From contig NZ_AKIV01000074.1 in the NCBI RefSeq assembly GCF_000282655.1, forward strand, positions 85,430 through 149,429: a DNA stretch of 64,000 bases, read 5' to 3'. The DNA is from Polaromonas sp. CF318 (lineage in GTDB: Bacteria; Pseudomonadota; Gammaproteobacteria; Burkholderiales; Burkholderiaceae_C). The notes under the pieces were generated by a model, which made no database searches, was not told where the DNA came from, and was given only the letters and a program-made list of their open reading frames with translations. The first letter of the stretch is position 1. Each line of letters starts with the position of its first letter. Positions 25,403-35,639 of the stretch are shown here, one piece after another. A program made the translations under genes and the position numbers.

Positions 25403-26869
25403 GTGGCATTAAGGCTGTTTCAGCGCGAACGCCGCAGCCTCTTCGGCGAGATCCTCGACTGGATGCTCACGCCGCTGCTGCTGCTGTGGCCCATCAGCCT
25501 GGCGCTGACCTGGCTGGTGGCGCAAAACATCGCGGGCAAGCCTTTTGACCGCGCGCTCGAATACAACGTGCAGGCACTGGCCAAGCTGGTGGTGGTCAAG
25601 AACAACCAGGTGCAGTTCACCCTCACGGCGCCCGCGCGCGAAATCCTGCGCGCCGACGACACCGACCTCGTCTACTACCAGGTGGTGGGAACGCAGGGCG
25701 AGCACCTGAGCGGCGAGCACGACCTGCCTGCGCCGCCCGACGAGGACAAGCCCACCAACGGCGAAGTGCGGCTGCGCGAGGACGTGATCCAGGGCGAGGA
25801 CGTGCGCGTGGCCTACACCTGGCTCAAGGTGGACGTGAAGGGCACGCCCGCCGGCTCGCAGCCGGTACTGGTGTTGGTGCAGGTGGCCGAGACGCTGGAA
25901 AAACGCAAGACGCTGGCCACCGAAATCGTCAAGGGCACCATGGTGCCGCAGTTCGTCACGCTGCCGCTGGCCGTGCTGCTGGTATGGCTGGCGCTGGTGC
26001 GCGGCATCAAGCCGCTGGCCCAGCTTGAAAAGCGCATACGCGCGCGCAAGTCCGACGACATGAGCCCGCTGGACGAAACCGCGGTGCCCGAGGAGGTCGC
26101 GCCGCTGGTGTCCTCCATCAACGACCTGCTGAGCCGGCTCAAGGTCTCGCTGACCACGCAAAAACGCTTCCTGGCCGACGCGGCCCACCAGCTCAAGACG
26201 CCACTGGCGGGCCTGCGCATGCAGGCCGACCTGGCGCAGCGCGAGACCGACGCCGACGAACTCAAGAAGTCTCTCAAGCACATAGGCCGCGCCAGCATCC
26301 GTGCCACCCACACCGTCAACCAGCTGCTGGCCCTGGCGCGCGCCGAAACCACCGGCCGCAGCCTGGCCAAGCAGCATATCGACCTGGTGCACATCGTCTC
26401 GGAAGTGATGGCCGACTCGGTGCCGCGCGCGCTCGAAAAGCAGATCGACCTCGGCTACGACGGGCCCGACGCCGGCGAGCAGGCCACGCAGCTCGAAGGC
26501 AACGCGACCCTGCTCAAGGAACTGGTGCGCAACCTGCTGGACAACGCCATCAACTACACGCCCGAAAAAGGCCAGGTCACCCTGCGGCTGATGACGGACC
26601 GCTTCAGCGGCGTGCTGGTGCTGCTGGTGGAAGACTCGGGGCCCGGCATCCTGGAGTCGGAACGCGAACTGGTGTTCCAGCCCTTTTACCGCGCGCTGGG
26701 CACCAACGTGGACGGCTCGGGCCTGGGCCTGGCCATCGTCCTGGAAATCGCCAAGCAGCACGGCGCGACGATTTCGATCGAGGATGCGGCCCTGCCGGGC
26801 CATACACAAACGCCGGGCACACGCGTTACCGTGCGGTTTGTCGGCATGGATTTGCCCGAGGGCGCATAA
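25403..26869 (+). CDS. TctE-type sensor histidine kinase
   Basis: 488-residue membrane kinase partnering the upstream response regulator. Starts at a GTG (25403). Two membrane helices (about 22-42 and 183-203) flank a periplasmic sensor of about 140 residues resembling the 2CSK_N domain of TctE-like kinases. A HAMP-like linker (about 205-258) leads to the HisKA domain with phospho-acceptor His in FLADAAHQLKTPL. The ATPase domain follows: N-box NLLRNLLDNAINY-type, G1 VEDSGPGI, G2 GSGLGLAIV. It ends 5 bases from the convergent FAD oxidoreductase gene. TctE homologues sense tricarboxylates, but no transporter is adjacent, so the signal is open. Confidence 0.9.
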   Translation: MALRLFQRERRSLFGEILDWMLTPLLLLWPISLALTWLVAQNIAGKPFDRALEYNVQALAKLVVVKNNQVQFTLTAPAREILRADDTDLVYYQVVGTQGEHLSGEHDLPAPPDEDKPTNGEVRLREDVIQGEDVRVAYTWLKVDVKGTPAGSQPVLVLVQVAETLEKRKTLATEIVKGTMVPQFVTLPLAVLLVWLALVRGIKPLAQLEKRIRARKSDDMSPLDETAVPEEVAPLVSSINDLLSRLKVSLTTQKRFLADAAHQLKTPLAGLRMQADLAQRETDADELKKSLKHIGRASIRATHTVNQLLALARAETTGRSLAKQHIDLVHIVSEVMADSVPRALEKQIDLGYDGPDAGEQATQLEGNATLLKELVRNLLDNAINYTPEKGQVTLRLMTDRFSGVLVLLVEDSGPGILESERELVFQPFYRALGTNVDGSGLGLAIVLEIAKQHGATISIEDAALPGHTQTPGTRVTVRFVGMDLPEGA

Positions 26870-26874
26870 AGAAC

Positions 26875-29301
26875 TCAACCGGATTTTGCAGGCGGCCAGC
26901 GGTCGTAGAGCTTCACGCCCACGCGCTCACCCCACAGCTCGATCTGCGCCGGCGTTCCGTCATGCGCATGGTTCGCGCTGCCGCCGCGCACATAAGCCAG
27001 GGCCACGCAGGCGCCGGCCAGCGGGCTCCAGCCGACCGAGGAGATCTCTCCCACCGATTGCCCGCCCAGCATGATGGCCTCGCCGCCCCAGGCAAAAGCC
27101 TTGTCGGTGTCGAACACCAGCGTCACCAGCTTCTTGCGCAGCGCCAAGCCCTGCGAATTGAGCAGCGCGGCCCTGCCGATGAAATCGGCCGGCTTGTCCA
27201 GTTTGACGCTGAAGCCCAGGCCGGCCTCCCACGGAGTTTCGTCCGGCCCCAGCTCCGCGCCCCAGGCACGCCTGCCCTGTTCTATGCGCAAGGCATCCAG
27301 CGCGTAATAACCCGCGTCGCGAATGCCCAGCGCCCGGCCGGCGTCCATGAGCGCGAGGTAGACATGGCGCGCCATTTCAACCGGCACGTACAGCTCAAAG
27401 CCCGGTCCGCCCACATAACTCATTCGCGCCGCGCGCACACGCGCAAAGCCCAGGTCTATTTCTTTCGTCCATGAAAACTTCAGCGCCTCGGGCGACAGGT
27501 CGTCGGGGCTGACCAGTGCCAGCAGCTCGCGCGCTTTTGGACCCATGAGCGAGAGCACCGAATACAGGGCGGACACATCGGTCAGCACCGCGTGTTCGGT
27601 GTCGCCGATGTGCCGCGTGATCCAGTCGAAGTCGCGCACGGTCTGCGCCGAGCCGGTGATGACCATGAAGCGGTCCACAGCCTGCCGCATCACCGTGAGG
27701 TCGCTTTCAAAACCGCCCCGCTCGTTGAGCATGGCGGTGTAAACCATCTTGCCGACGGGCACGTCCATCTCGTTGGCGCACAGGCGCTGCAACACGGCCA
27801 GCGCATCGCGTCCCTGCAGCAGGTATTTGGAGAAGGACGTCTGGTCGTAGAGGGCCACGGTTTCGCGTGTGGCTTTTTGCTCTTCAATCATCCAGGGGAG
27901 CCAGCCGGGTTTACCCAAGGTGTGCTCGGGCCTGGGCACGCCTTGAGGCCTGAAATAGTTGGCCCGCTCCCACCCGTTCTTACTGCCGAACTCCGCCCCC
28001 TTGGCGGCCAGCATGTCGTACAGGGGCGAGGTGCGCAGCGGCCGCGCCGTCTCCAGTTCCTGCCGGGGCCAGCGCATGGCGTAATGCAGGCCCAGGGTTT
28101 CGCCGGTGCGCTCGGCCAATGCCTTGCGGTTGCCGGTGAAGCTGCCGAAGCGGCGTATGTCCACATCCCACAAATCGGTGCCGGGTTCGCCGCCCACAAT
28201 CCATTCGGCCATGAGCCGGCCCGCCCCGCCGCTGTTGGCGATGCCGGCCGAGTTAAAACCCGCGCAGACAAAATAATTGCGCAGCTCGGGCGCCTCGCCG
28301 AGGATGAAATTGCCGTCGGGCGTGAAGCTTTCCGGGCCGTTGAGCAGCATCTTGACCTCGGCCGTCTCCAGGCAGGGCGTGCGGTGCAGCGCGGCGGTCA
28401 TCAAGGGCTCGAACTGGTCCCAGTCCTCGTCCAGCAGCTCGAACTGGAAGGTCGAGGGAATCGGGTCCATCTTCCAGGGCTTGGCTTGCGGCTCAAAGCC
28501 GCCCATCACCAGGCCGCCGACTTCTTCCTTGTAGTAGATGTAGCCGTCCGGGTCGCGCATCACCGGCAGCATGGGGTGCACCCCGGGAATCTTGCCGGTG
28601 ACGATGTAAAAATGCTCGGCCGAGTACAGCGGCACGTTCACGCCCGCGAGCCGGCCGAACTGCCGCGCCCACTGGCCGGCGCAGTTGACGAGGACCTCGC
28701 AGCGCACCTCACCCTGCGCGGTGCGCACACCCGCTGCCCCGCCGTTTTCGGTGATGACGCCCGTCACTTCGACGCCTTCCAGCATCTTCACGCCGCGATT
28801 GCGCGCGCCTTTGGCCAGCGACATGCACAGATCGGCCGGGTTGGCCTTGCCGTCACCGGGCAGCCAGATCGCGCCCTGCAAGTCGTCGGTGCGCATGATG
28901 GGGTATTTGTCGCCGGCTTCCCGCGGCGATATCTCATGGCATTCGACGCCAAAGCTGTTGGCCATGGCCACCTGCTTCCTGAGCACCTTCATGCGCTCGG
29001 GCGTGCGCGCCACGTTGACGCTGCCGCATTGCTTCCAGCCCGTGGCCAGGCCGGTCTCGGCCTCCAGCGAGGCATACAGCTCTATGCCGTACTTGCTCAT
29101 CTGCGTCATGTTGCGGTTGGGCCGCATCTGGCCGACCAGGCCGGCCGCATGCCAGGTGGTGCCGCTGGTGAGCTTGCCCTGCTCCAGCAGCAGCACGTCG
29201 GTCTTGCCCATCCTGGCCAGGTGGTAGGCCACCGAGCAGCCGGCGATGCCGCCGCCCACGATGATGATTTCTGCATGGCCGGGAAATGTCGGGGTGGTCA
29301 T
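26875..29301 (-). CDS. FAD-dependent amine oxidoreductase fused to GCV_T aminomethyltransferase (dimethylglycine/sarcosine dehydrogenase-like)
   Basis: 808-residue fusion. The N-terminal half (about 10-370) is a DAO-type flavoprotein: dinucleotide loop IIVGGGIAGCSVAYHLA, SGTTWHAAG (the His that carries covalent FAD in dimethylglycine dehydrogenase), and the late GFNSAGIANSGG flavin motif. An FAO_M linker follows, then the folate-binding GCV_T/aminomethyltransferase domain (about 430-800), including YVGGPGFELYVP. Such fusions oxidatively demethylate N-methyl amines and pass formaldehyde to tetrahydrofolate. It is the last gene of the leftward phosphonate operon (30 bases after the DMT transporter), so an N-methylated aminophosphonate is a plausible substrate. 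Sarcosine or dimethylglycine is the conventional alternative. Start ATG 29301 has GAGG upstream. Confidence 0.85.
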   Translation of the reverse strand: MTTPTFPGHAEIIIVGGGIAGCSVAYHLARMGKTDVLLLEQGKLTSGTTWHAAGLVGQMRPNRNMTQMSKYGIELYASLEAETGLATGWKQCGSVNVARTPERMKVLRKQVAMANSFGVECHEISPREAGDKYPIMRTDDLQGAIWLPGDGKANPADLCMSLAKGARNRGVKMLEGVEVTGVITENGGAAGVRTAQGEVRCEVLVNCAGQWARQFGRLAGVNVPLYSAEHFYIVTGKIPGVHPMLPVMRDPDGYIYYKEEVGGLVMGGFEPQAKPWKMDPIPSTFQFELLDEDWDQFEPLMTAALHRTPCLETAEVKMLLNGPESFTPDGNFILGEAPELRNYFVCAGFNSAGIANSGGAGRLMAEWIVGGEPGTDLWDVDIRRFGSFTGNRKALAERTGETLGLHYAMRWPRQELETARPLRTSPLYDMLAAKGAEFGSKNGWERANYFRPQGVPRPEHTLGKPGWLPWMIEEQKATRETVALYDQTSFSKYLLQGRDALAVLQRLCANEMDVPVGKMVYTAMLNERGGFESDLTVMRQAVDRFMVITGSAQTVRDFDWITRHIGDTEHAVLTDVSALYSVLSLMGPKARELLALVSPDDLSPEALKFSWTKEIDLGFARVRAARMSYVGGPGFELYVPVEMARHVYLALMDAGRALGIRDAGYYALDALRIEQGRRAWGAELGPDETPWEAGLGFSVKLDKPADFIGRAALLNSQGLALRKKLVTLVFDTDKAFAWGGEAIMLGGQSVGEISSVGWSPLAGACVALAYVRGGSANHAHDGTPAQIELWGERVGVKLYDRWPPAKSG

Positions 29302-29331
29302 GGTGCGGACCTCATCTCAAAAGGTGCGGGG

Positions 29332-30189
29332 CTAGGCCAGCCGTATGGCCATCACGCCGCCCACAATCGCGCAGCTGCCGGCGAAGCGGCGCAGCGTGAA
29401 GGCCTCCTTGAGCAGCCAGCAACCGAGCAGCACCGCGAACAGCACGGAGGTTTCGCGCAGCGCCGCCACCGTGGCCACGGGCGCGCGCGTCATGGCCCAC
29501 AGCGCGATGCCGTAGGAGCCCAGCGAAGCCAGGGCGCCGCCGGTGGCCACCGGCCAGCGGTGGCGCGCGTAGTCGGCCATGGCCCGCCCGCGGCGCGCCA
29601 TCATCAGGAGGCCGAAGGGCCAGCCGTCGAGCAGGAACAGGGCGGCGACATATTGCAGCGCGTTGCCCGAAGCCCGAACGCCCAGCCCATCGACCACCGT
29701 GTAGATCGCGATGATGACCGCATTGGCCAGCGCGAAGCCCACGGCCTTGCGCGCATGCAGCGCATGGCGGCTCAGGCCCAGCACCAGCACGCCGCCGCAG
29801 ATGCCGATGATCCCGGCCCATGCCAGCGGCGTCAAGGTTTCGCCCAGCGTGAAGGTGGCCGACAGCGCCACCAGCAGCGGCGCCACGCCGCGCATCAGCG
29901 GATAGGTCAGGCCCAGGTCGCCGTGCTTGTAGGCCTGGGTGGTGGCGATGTAGTAGCCGATGTGGATCAGCACCGAGGCGCCTATAAACGGCCAGGCCTC
30001 CACGCGCGGCAGGCCCGCCATCAGCACCAGCGGCAAGGCCAGCACCGAGCCGATCAAATGGATGACCGCCATGTCCATGGACTTGTCGGCGCTGGACTTG
30101 ACCAGCGCGTTCCAGCCCGCGTGCAGCAGCGCGCCGAACAGCACGGCGCACAGCACCGGCCAGGTCAGGGCCAGGACTTCAGGCGGCAA
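29332..30189 (-). CDS. EamA/DMT-superfamily transporter
   Basis: 285-residue inner-membrane protein with ten predicted helices in two EamA halves (SHPLW-like ALLHAGWNALVKS in helix 1, PLMRGVAPLLVAL, and AALRETSVLFAVLLG in the second half). Start is a TTG at 30187-30189: no ATG exists before residue 39, and a later start would remove helix 1. The gene overlaps phnZ by 11 bases and precedes the FAD oxidoreductase by 30, so it belongs to the phosphonate operon. Its cargo could be a phosphonate, an amine or a breakdown product such as glycine; direction of transport is unknown. Confidence 0.85.
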   Translation of the reverse strand: MPPEVLALTWPVLCAVLFGALLHAGWNALVKSSADKSMDMAVIHLIGSVLALPLVLMAGLPRVEAWPFIGASVLIHIGYYIATTQAYKHGDLGLTYPLMRGVAPLLVALSATFTLGETLTPLAWAGIIGICGGVLVLGLSRHALHARKAVGFALANAVIIAIYTVVDGLGVRASGNALQYVAALFLLDGWPFGLLMMARRGRAMADYARHRWPVATGGALASLGSYGIALWAMTRAPVATVAALRETSVLFAVLLGCWLLKEAFTLRRFAGSCAIVGGVMAIRLA

Positions 30190-30748
30190 GCGAAGGCTCT
30201 GCGGCGGGAAGGGCGCAGCGCCGGGCCCGCGCCAGATAGTGGGCCAGCGGCGGTGTGGCCTTGTTCGCGTCCTTCGCGAGGTCGTCCCAGAGGCGCAGTT
30301 TTACCGCGTCTTCAGCGCCGGGCTGGGCCATGAAACGGGCGGCCTCTTCAGCCGTAAAAATGCCGCCCTGCAGCAGCAGGCTGCGTTTGGAGTCCGCCGA
30401 AAGGCTGGAATGGTAGCCGCGCCGGGCCGCACACAGGTAGCGCTTGGCATCCACATGCAGTTTGATCGCGTCCAGCACCGCGTCGGGAAACAGGCCGCGC
30501 AAAAACGGCAGTGCGCGGTACTGGTGCACATCGTCCACGCCGCGCAGAGAGGGTGTCTCGCCCAGGTCGTGCAGCAAATGGCCCAGGTCGTGCAGCAGGG
30601 CGGCGGTGACCAGTGCGTCGCTCGCGCCTTCGGCCTCGCCCCATGCGGCGGTCTGCAGCGCGTGCTGCAGCTGCGTCACGGGCTCCCCGCTGTATTGTTC
30701 GCCGCCGCGCTCTTCGAAGAGTCGTTCGATGTCGTCAAAGCTCAGCAT
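30179..30748 (-). CDS. phnZ: HD-domain oxygenase PhnZ (2-amino-1-hydroxyethylphosphonate dioxygenase)
   Basis: 189-residue HD-fold protein matching PhnZ, a mixed-valence diiron oxygenase that cleaves (R)-2-amino-1-hydroxyethylphosphonate to glycine and phosphate. Visible ligands and family signatures: YSGEPVTQLQHALQ (Tyr lid and first His), ALLHDLGHLLHDLG (HD pair), DAIKLHVDAKRYLCA (His) and RLWDDLAKD (last Asp). Length and order fit characterised PhnZ. It is encoded directly after phnY (16 bases), with GAGGAA ahead of ATG 30748. Oddity: the alpha-ketoglutarate hydroxylase (PhnY*) that makes its substrate from AEP is not in this window. Members of this family are often annotated only as phosphonate-operon HD protein. 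Confidence 0.85.
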   Translation of the reverse strand: MLSFDDIERLFEERGGEQYSGEPVTQLQHALQTAAWGEAEGASDALVTAALLHDLGHLLHDLGETPSLRGVDDVHQYRALPFLRGLFPDAVLDAIKLHVDAKRYLCAARRGYHSSLSADSKRSLLLQGGIFTAEEAARFMAQPGAEDAVKLRLWDDLAKDANKATPPLAHYLARARRCALPAAEPSLAA

Positions 30749-30764
30749 ATGAGTTCCTCAGAGG

Positions 30765-32225
30765 TCATGCATTCCAGGGGAGGGAATAGGTCTTGAGGTT
30801 GGTAAAGCTCTTGATCGCTTCCTGCACACCTTCCTTATACCCCAGGCCCGAATCCTTGATGCCGCCAAAAGGCGTGAGCTCCAGGCGGTAGCCCGGCACC
30901 TCGCGCACATTGACCGTGCCGACGTGCAGCTCGCTCACAAAACGGTTGATGTAGTCCAGGCGGTTGGTGCAGACCGCGCTCGACAGGCCGTAGGCCGTGC
31001 CGTTGGAAATTTCAATGGCTTCGTCGATGTTTCTAAAACGTATGACCGGCGAAACCGGCCCGAAGGTTTCCTCGCGCACCACCGTCATCTGCGGCAACAC
31101 ATGGTCCAGCAGCGTGGGCGAATACAGCGCGCCGCGGCGCTGGTTGCCGGCCAGCAGTTTTGCGCCCTGCGCCACCGCCTCGTTGACGCGCGACTCGAAC
31201 AGCATGGCGGCCTGCTCGTCGATCACCGTACCCATGTCGTTGGCCTTGTCGGCCGGGTCGCCGTATTTCCAGGCCAGGGTCTTGGCCCGCACCTGCTCCA
31301 CGAACTCGCCGGCCACCGCTTCGTGCACCAGAAGCCGCTTGATGGCGGTGCAGCGCTGGCCCGAGTTTTTGTAGGAGCCCTGCACGGCCAGGGTGGAGGC
31401 TTCGTCGATGTCGGCATCCTCCATCACGATGATGGGGTCGTTGCCGCCCAGCTCCAGCACCACACGGCGGTAACCGGCTTTTGAAGCGATGTACTTGCCT
31501 ATCGCCACACCGCCGGTAAAGGTCACCAGGTCGACCAGCGGGTTGGTGATCAGCTCGTCGGCGATCTCGCGCGGGTCGCCCGTCACCACGCTGAGCATCT
31601 CGGGCGGCAGACCCGCCTCGTACAGGATGTCGGCAAACAGCAGGGCCGAGAACGGCACCTTCTCGGACGGCTTGAGCACCATGCGGTTGTTGGTCGCGAT
31701 GCTGGGCACCACCTTGTGCGCCACCTGGTTCATCGGGTGGTTGAAAGGCGTGATCGCGGTGATCACGCCCAGCAGCGGCGAGCGGTGCGTGTAGACCCGG
31801 CGCTTTTTACCGTGGGGCGTGAGGTCGCAGCTGAAGATCTGGCCGTCGTCCTTGAGCACCTCGGTCGCGCCGAACAGCAGCACGTCGCTGACGCGGCCGG
31901 CTTCATAAAGGGCGTCCTTCAGGCACAGGCCCGCTTCGGCGGTGATCAGGTTGGCGACCTCCGAAAGGCGCGACTGGATGATGGCGGCCGCGCGGTTCAG
32001 GATGGCGGCGCGTTCGTAGCGCGTGAGCTGGGGCTTGTAGGCATGGGCCCTGGCAAAGGTTTGCCGCACCTCCTCCAGCGTGGCCTTGGGCACGGTGCCC
32101 AGCTTTTTTTCGGTGTAGGGGTTGAACACCGCGATGGAGCGGTCGCCGCTTCGGCCCGAGCCGACCTTGCGGCCCGACAGGCGCATGGCATTGAGCTGGT
32201 GGTCGCGGATGTATTGGTCAATCAC
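30765..32225 (-). CDS. phnY: phosphonoacetaldehyde dehydrogenase
   Basis: NAD-dependent aldehyde dehydrogenase that oxidises phosphonoacetaldehyde to phosphonoacetate. 486 residues with ALDH features: Asn in ITPFNHPMN, cofactor Lys in MVLKPSEKVP, Glu in LELGGNDP, and nucleophile Cys in NSGQRCTAIKRLL (about residue 292). Basic residues near the substrate pocket (THRSPLLG, KKRRVYTHR) are those of the phosphonate-specific subgroup. The start is GTG 32223-32225, since the next ATG is 13 codons in and would trim the conserved N terminus. It lies between phnA (30 bases upstream) and phnZ. With PhnW and PhnA it completes AEP degradation. Confidence 0.92.
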   Translation of the reverse strand: MIDQYIRDHQLNAMRLSGRKVGSGRSGDRSIAVFNPYTEKKLGTVPKATLEEVRQTFARAHAYKPQLTRYERAAILNRAAAIIQSRLSEVANLITAEAGLCLKDALYEAGRVSDVLLFGATEVLKDDGQIFSCDLTPHGKKRRVYTHRSPLLGVITAITPFNHPMNQVAHKVVPSIATNNRMVLKPSEKVPFSALLFADILYEAGLPPEMLSVVTGDPREIADELITNPLVDLVTFTGGVAIGKYIASKAGYRRVVLELGGNDPIIVMEDADIDEASTLAVQGSYKNSGQRCTAIKRLLVHEAVAGEFVEQVRAKTLAWKYGDPADKANDMGTVIDEQAAMLFESRVNEAVAQGAKLLAGNQRRGALYSPTLLDHVLPQMTVVREETFGPVSPVIRFRNIDEAIEISNGTAYGLSSAVCTNRLDYINRFVSELHVGTVNVREVPGYRLELTPFGGIKDSGLGYKEGVQEAIKSFTNLKTYSLPWNA

Positions 32226-32255
32226 ACTGCGGCTTTCATGGCGTGGGGCCTGGGC

Positions 32256-34269
<2,014 letters not shown>

Positions 34270-34296
34270 GCCCTGAATTGAAGCACAGAAATGTAG

Positions 34297-34308
34297 ATTG
34301 TCAACAAT
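34297..34308. promoter_or_regulatory. GntR-type palindrome in phnR/phnS divergent promoter
   Basis: ATTGTCAACAAT is a perfect inverted repeat (ATTGT-CA-ACAAT) 28 bases upstream of phnR. A related half-site, ACAATTGACAA, follows at 34318-34328 and overlaps the -35 box of the rightward promoter. Spacing and position suit autoregulation and control of the transporter operon by the adjacent GntR protein. Confidence 0.6.
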
Positions 34309-34321
34309 CTGCAATAAACAA

Positions 34322-34350
34322 TTGACAAGATAGAAGGGTCGGCGTTAAAT
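34322..34350 (+). promoter_or_regulatory. sigma-70 promoter of the phosphonate transporter operon
   Basis: TTGACA, 17-base spacer, TTAAAT: a perfect -35 box and a fair -10 box at ideal spacing, about 100 bases before the binding-protein start. The -35 overlaps the second palindrome half-site, which would let the GntR regulator block it. Confidence 0.65.
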
Positions 34351-34456
34351 AAAAAACGAGCTGGGTTGACGGGCCTGCACTCAGGTTGGTCATCGCAGTG
34401 TCACCGCCGACACGAACGAGTCAACAACATTGCAGGCTTTCCACAAAGGACTTTTT

Positions 34457-35506
34457 ATGCGACTGGCTTCCCACCTCAAATCCCTGTCAAAGGCGATCTG
34501 TCTTCTTGGCCTGCTGGCCGCCTCCACCGGCGCCTTCGCCCAGAAAACCCAGTTGCTGGTTTACACCGCGCTGGAAACCGACCAGATCAAGGCCTACCAG
34601 GAAGGCTTCAACAAGGTGTATCCCGACATCGAAATCAAATGGGTGCGCGACTCGACCGGTGTGATCACCGCCAAGCTGCTGGCGGAAAAATCCAATCCCC
34701 AGGCCGACACCATCATGGGTGTGGCCGCCTCCAGCCTGGCGCTGCTCGACAAGCAGGGCATGCTCGAGCCCTATGCGCCCATCAATCTTGACGGGATCAT
34801 GAGTCAGTACCGTGACAAGAAGAAAGTCCCCGCCTGGTTCGGCATGGACGTGTGGGGCGCCACCGTGTGCTTCAACACCGTCGAGGCCAAGAAGAAGAAC
34901 ATCCCCACGCCCGAAACCTGGCAGGACCTGACCAAGCCCATCTACAAGGGCCAGATCGTCATGCCCAACCCCGCCTCCAGCGGCACCGGTTACTTCGACG
35001 TGACCGCCTGGCTCACGCTGTTCGGCGACAAGGACGGCAAGGGCGGGGGCTGGAAGTACATGGACGCGCTGCATGAAAACATCGCGCAGTACACCCACTC
35101 GGGCTCCAAGCCCTGCAACATGGCGGCCGCCGGCGAATTCCTGGCCGGCATCTCGTTCGAGTACCGCGGCAACACCAACAAGGCCAAGGGCGCACCCATA
35201 GACCTGGTGTTCCCCAAGGAAGGCCTGGGCTGGGACCTGGAAGCCTTTGCCATCCACAAGGGCACGAAAAAACTGGAGGCTGCCAAAAAGCTGGCCGACT
35301 GGGCGTCGAGCAAGGACGCCATGATGCTCTACGGCAAGAACTTCGCCATCACCGCGCAGCCCGGGCTGGCGCCGCCGCTGGCCAATGTACCCAAGGACTA
35401 CGAGGCCCGCCTCGTCAAGATGGACTTCAACTGGGCCGCCGACAACCGCGAGCGCATCCTGAACGAGTGGACCAAGCGCTATAACTCCAAAACTGAAAAA
35501 AAGTAG
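34457..35506 (+). CDS. phnS: 2-aminoethylphosphonate ABC transporter, periplasmic binding protein
   Basis: 349-residue periplasmic solute-binding protein (iron/thiamine-type fold, family 1) of the AEP-uptake class common in Burkholderiales phosphonate clusters. A signal peptide spans about 1-31, with charged start MRLASHLKSLSK, hydrophobic LGLLAAS and cleavage after AFA (TGAFA/QKT). The mature part opens LLVYTALETDQIKAYQEGF, the normal first strand. ATG 34457 follows AAAGGA; a start nine codons earlier would spoil the signal peptide. First gene of the rightward operon. A 90-base structured repeat separates it from the ATPase gene. Confidence 0.9.
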   Translation: MRLASHLKSLSKAICLLGLLAASTGAFAQKTQLLVYTALETDQIKAYQEGFNKVYPDIEIKWVRDSTGVITAKLLAEKSNPQADTIMGVAASSLALLDKQGMLEPYAPINLDGIMSQYRDKKKVPAWFGMDVWGATVCFNTVEAKKKNIPTPETWQDLTKPIYKGQIVMPNPASSGTGYFDVTAWLTLFGDKDGKGGGWKYMDALHENIAQYTHSGSKPCNMAAAGEFLAGISFEYRGNTNKAKGAPIDLVFPKEGLGWDLEAFAIHKGTKKLEAAKKLADWASSKDAMMLYGKNFAITAQPGLAPPLANVPKDYEARLVKMDFNWAADNRERILNEWTKRYNSKTEKK

Positions 35507-35591
35507 CCCCCCTGTCAGCGGCCTTTGGCCGCTGTCTCCCCCCAGGGGGGCAGCCGCTGTGGCCCGGCGAAGCCGGTTCCACGCGGCTGCT
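35505..35591 (-). repeat. structured intergenic repeat, copy A
   Basis: On the minus strand it reads GCCGCGTGGAACCGGCTTCG, then CGGGCC, a CCCCCTGGGGGG core and a final GGGGGGCTA. It aligns along most of its length with copies B (40113-40232) and C (46023-46119), which are in plus orientation. It contains CCGGCTTCGCCGG and C6/G6 hairpins. It sits between phnS and phnT and may lower expression of downstream genes relative to the binding protein. Confidence 0.7.
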
Positions 35592-35639
35592 TGCTTGATA
35601 CCGCGCTGCCTGTCCAGGTAATCCACGTACGGCCCACGA

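Noticed and set aside
30179..30748. Generic HD-type phosphohydrolase or (p)ppGpp enzyme
   Set aside because: The PhnZ-specific Tyr/His and KRYL segments and the phosphonate operon fit PhnZ better.
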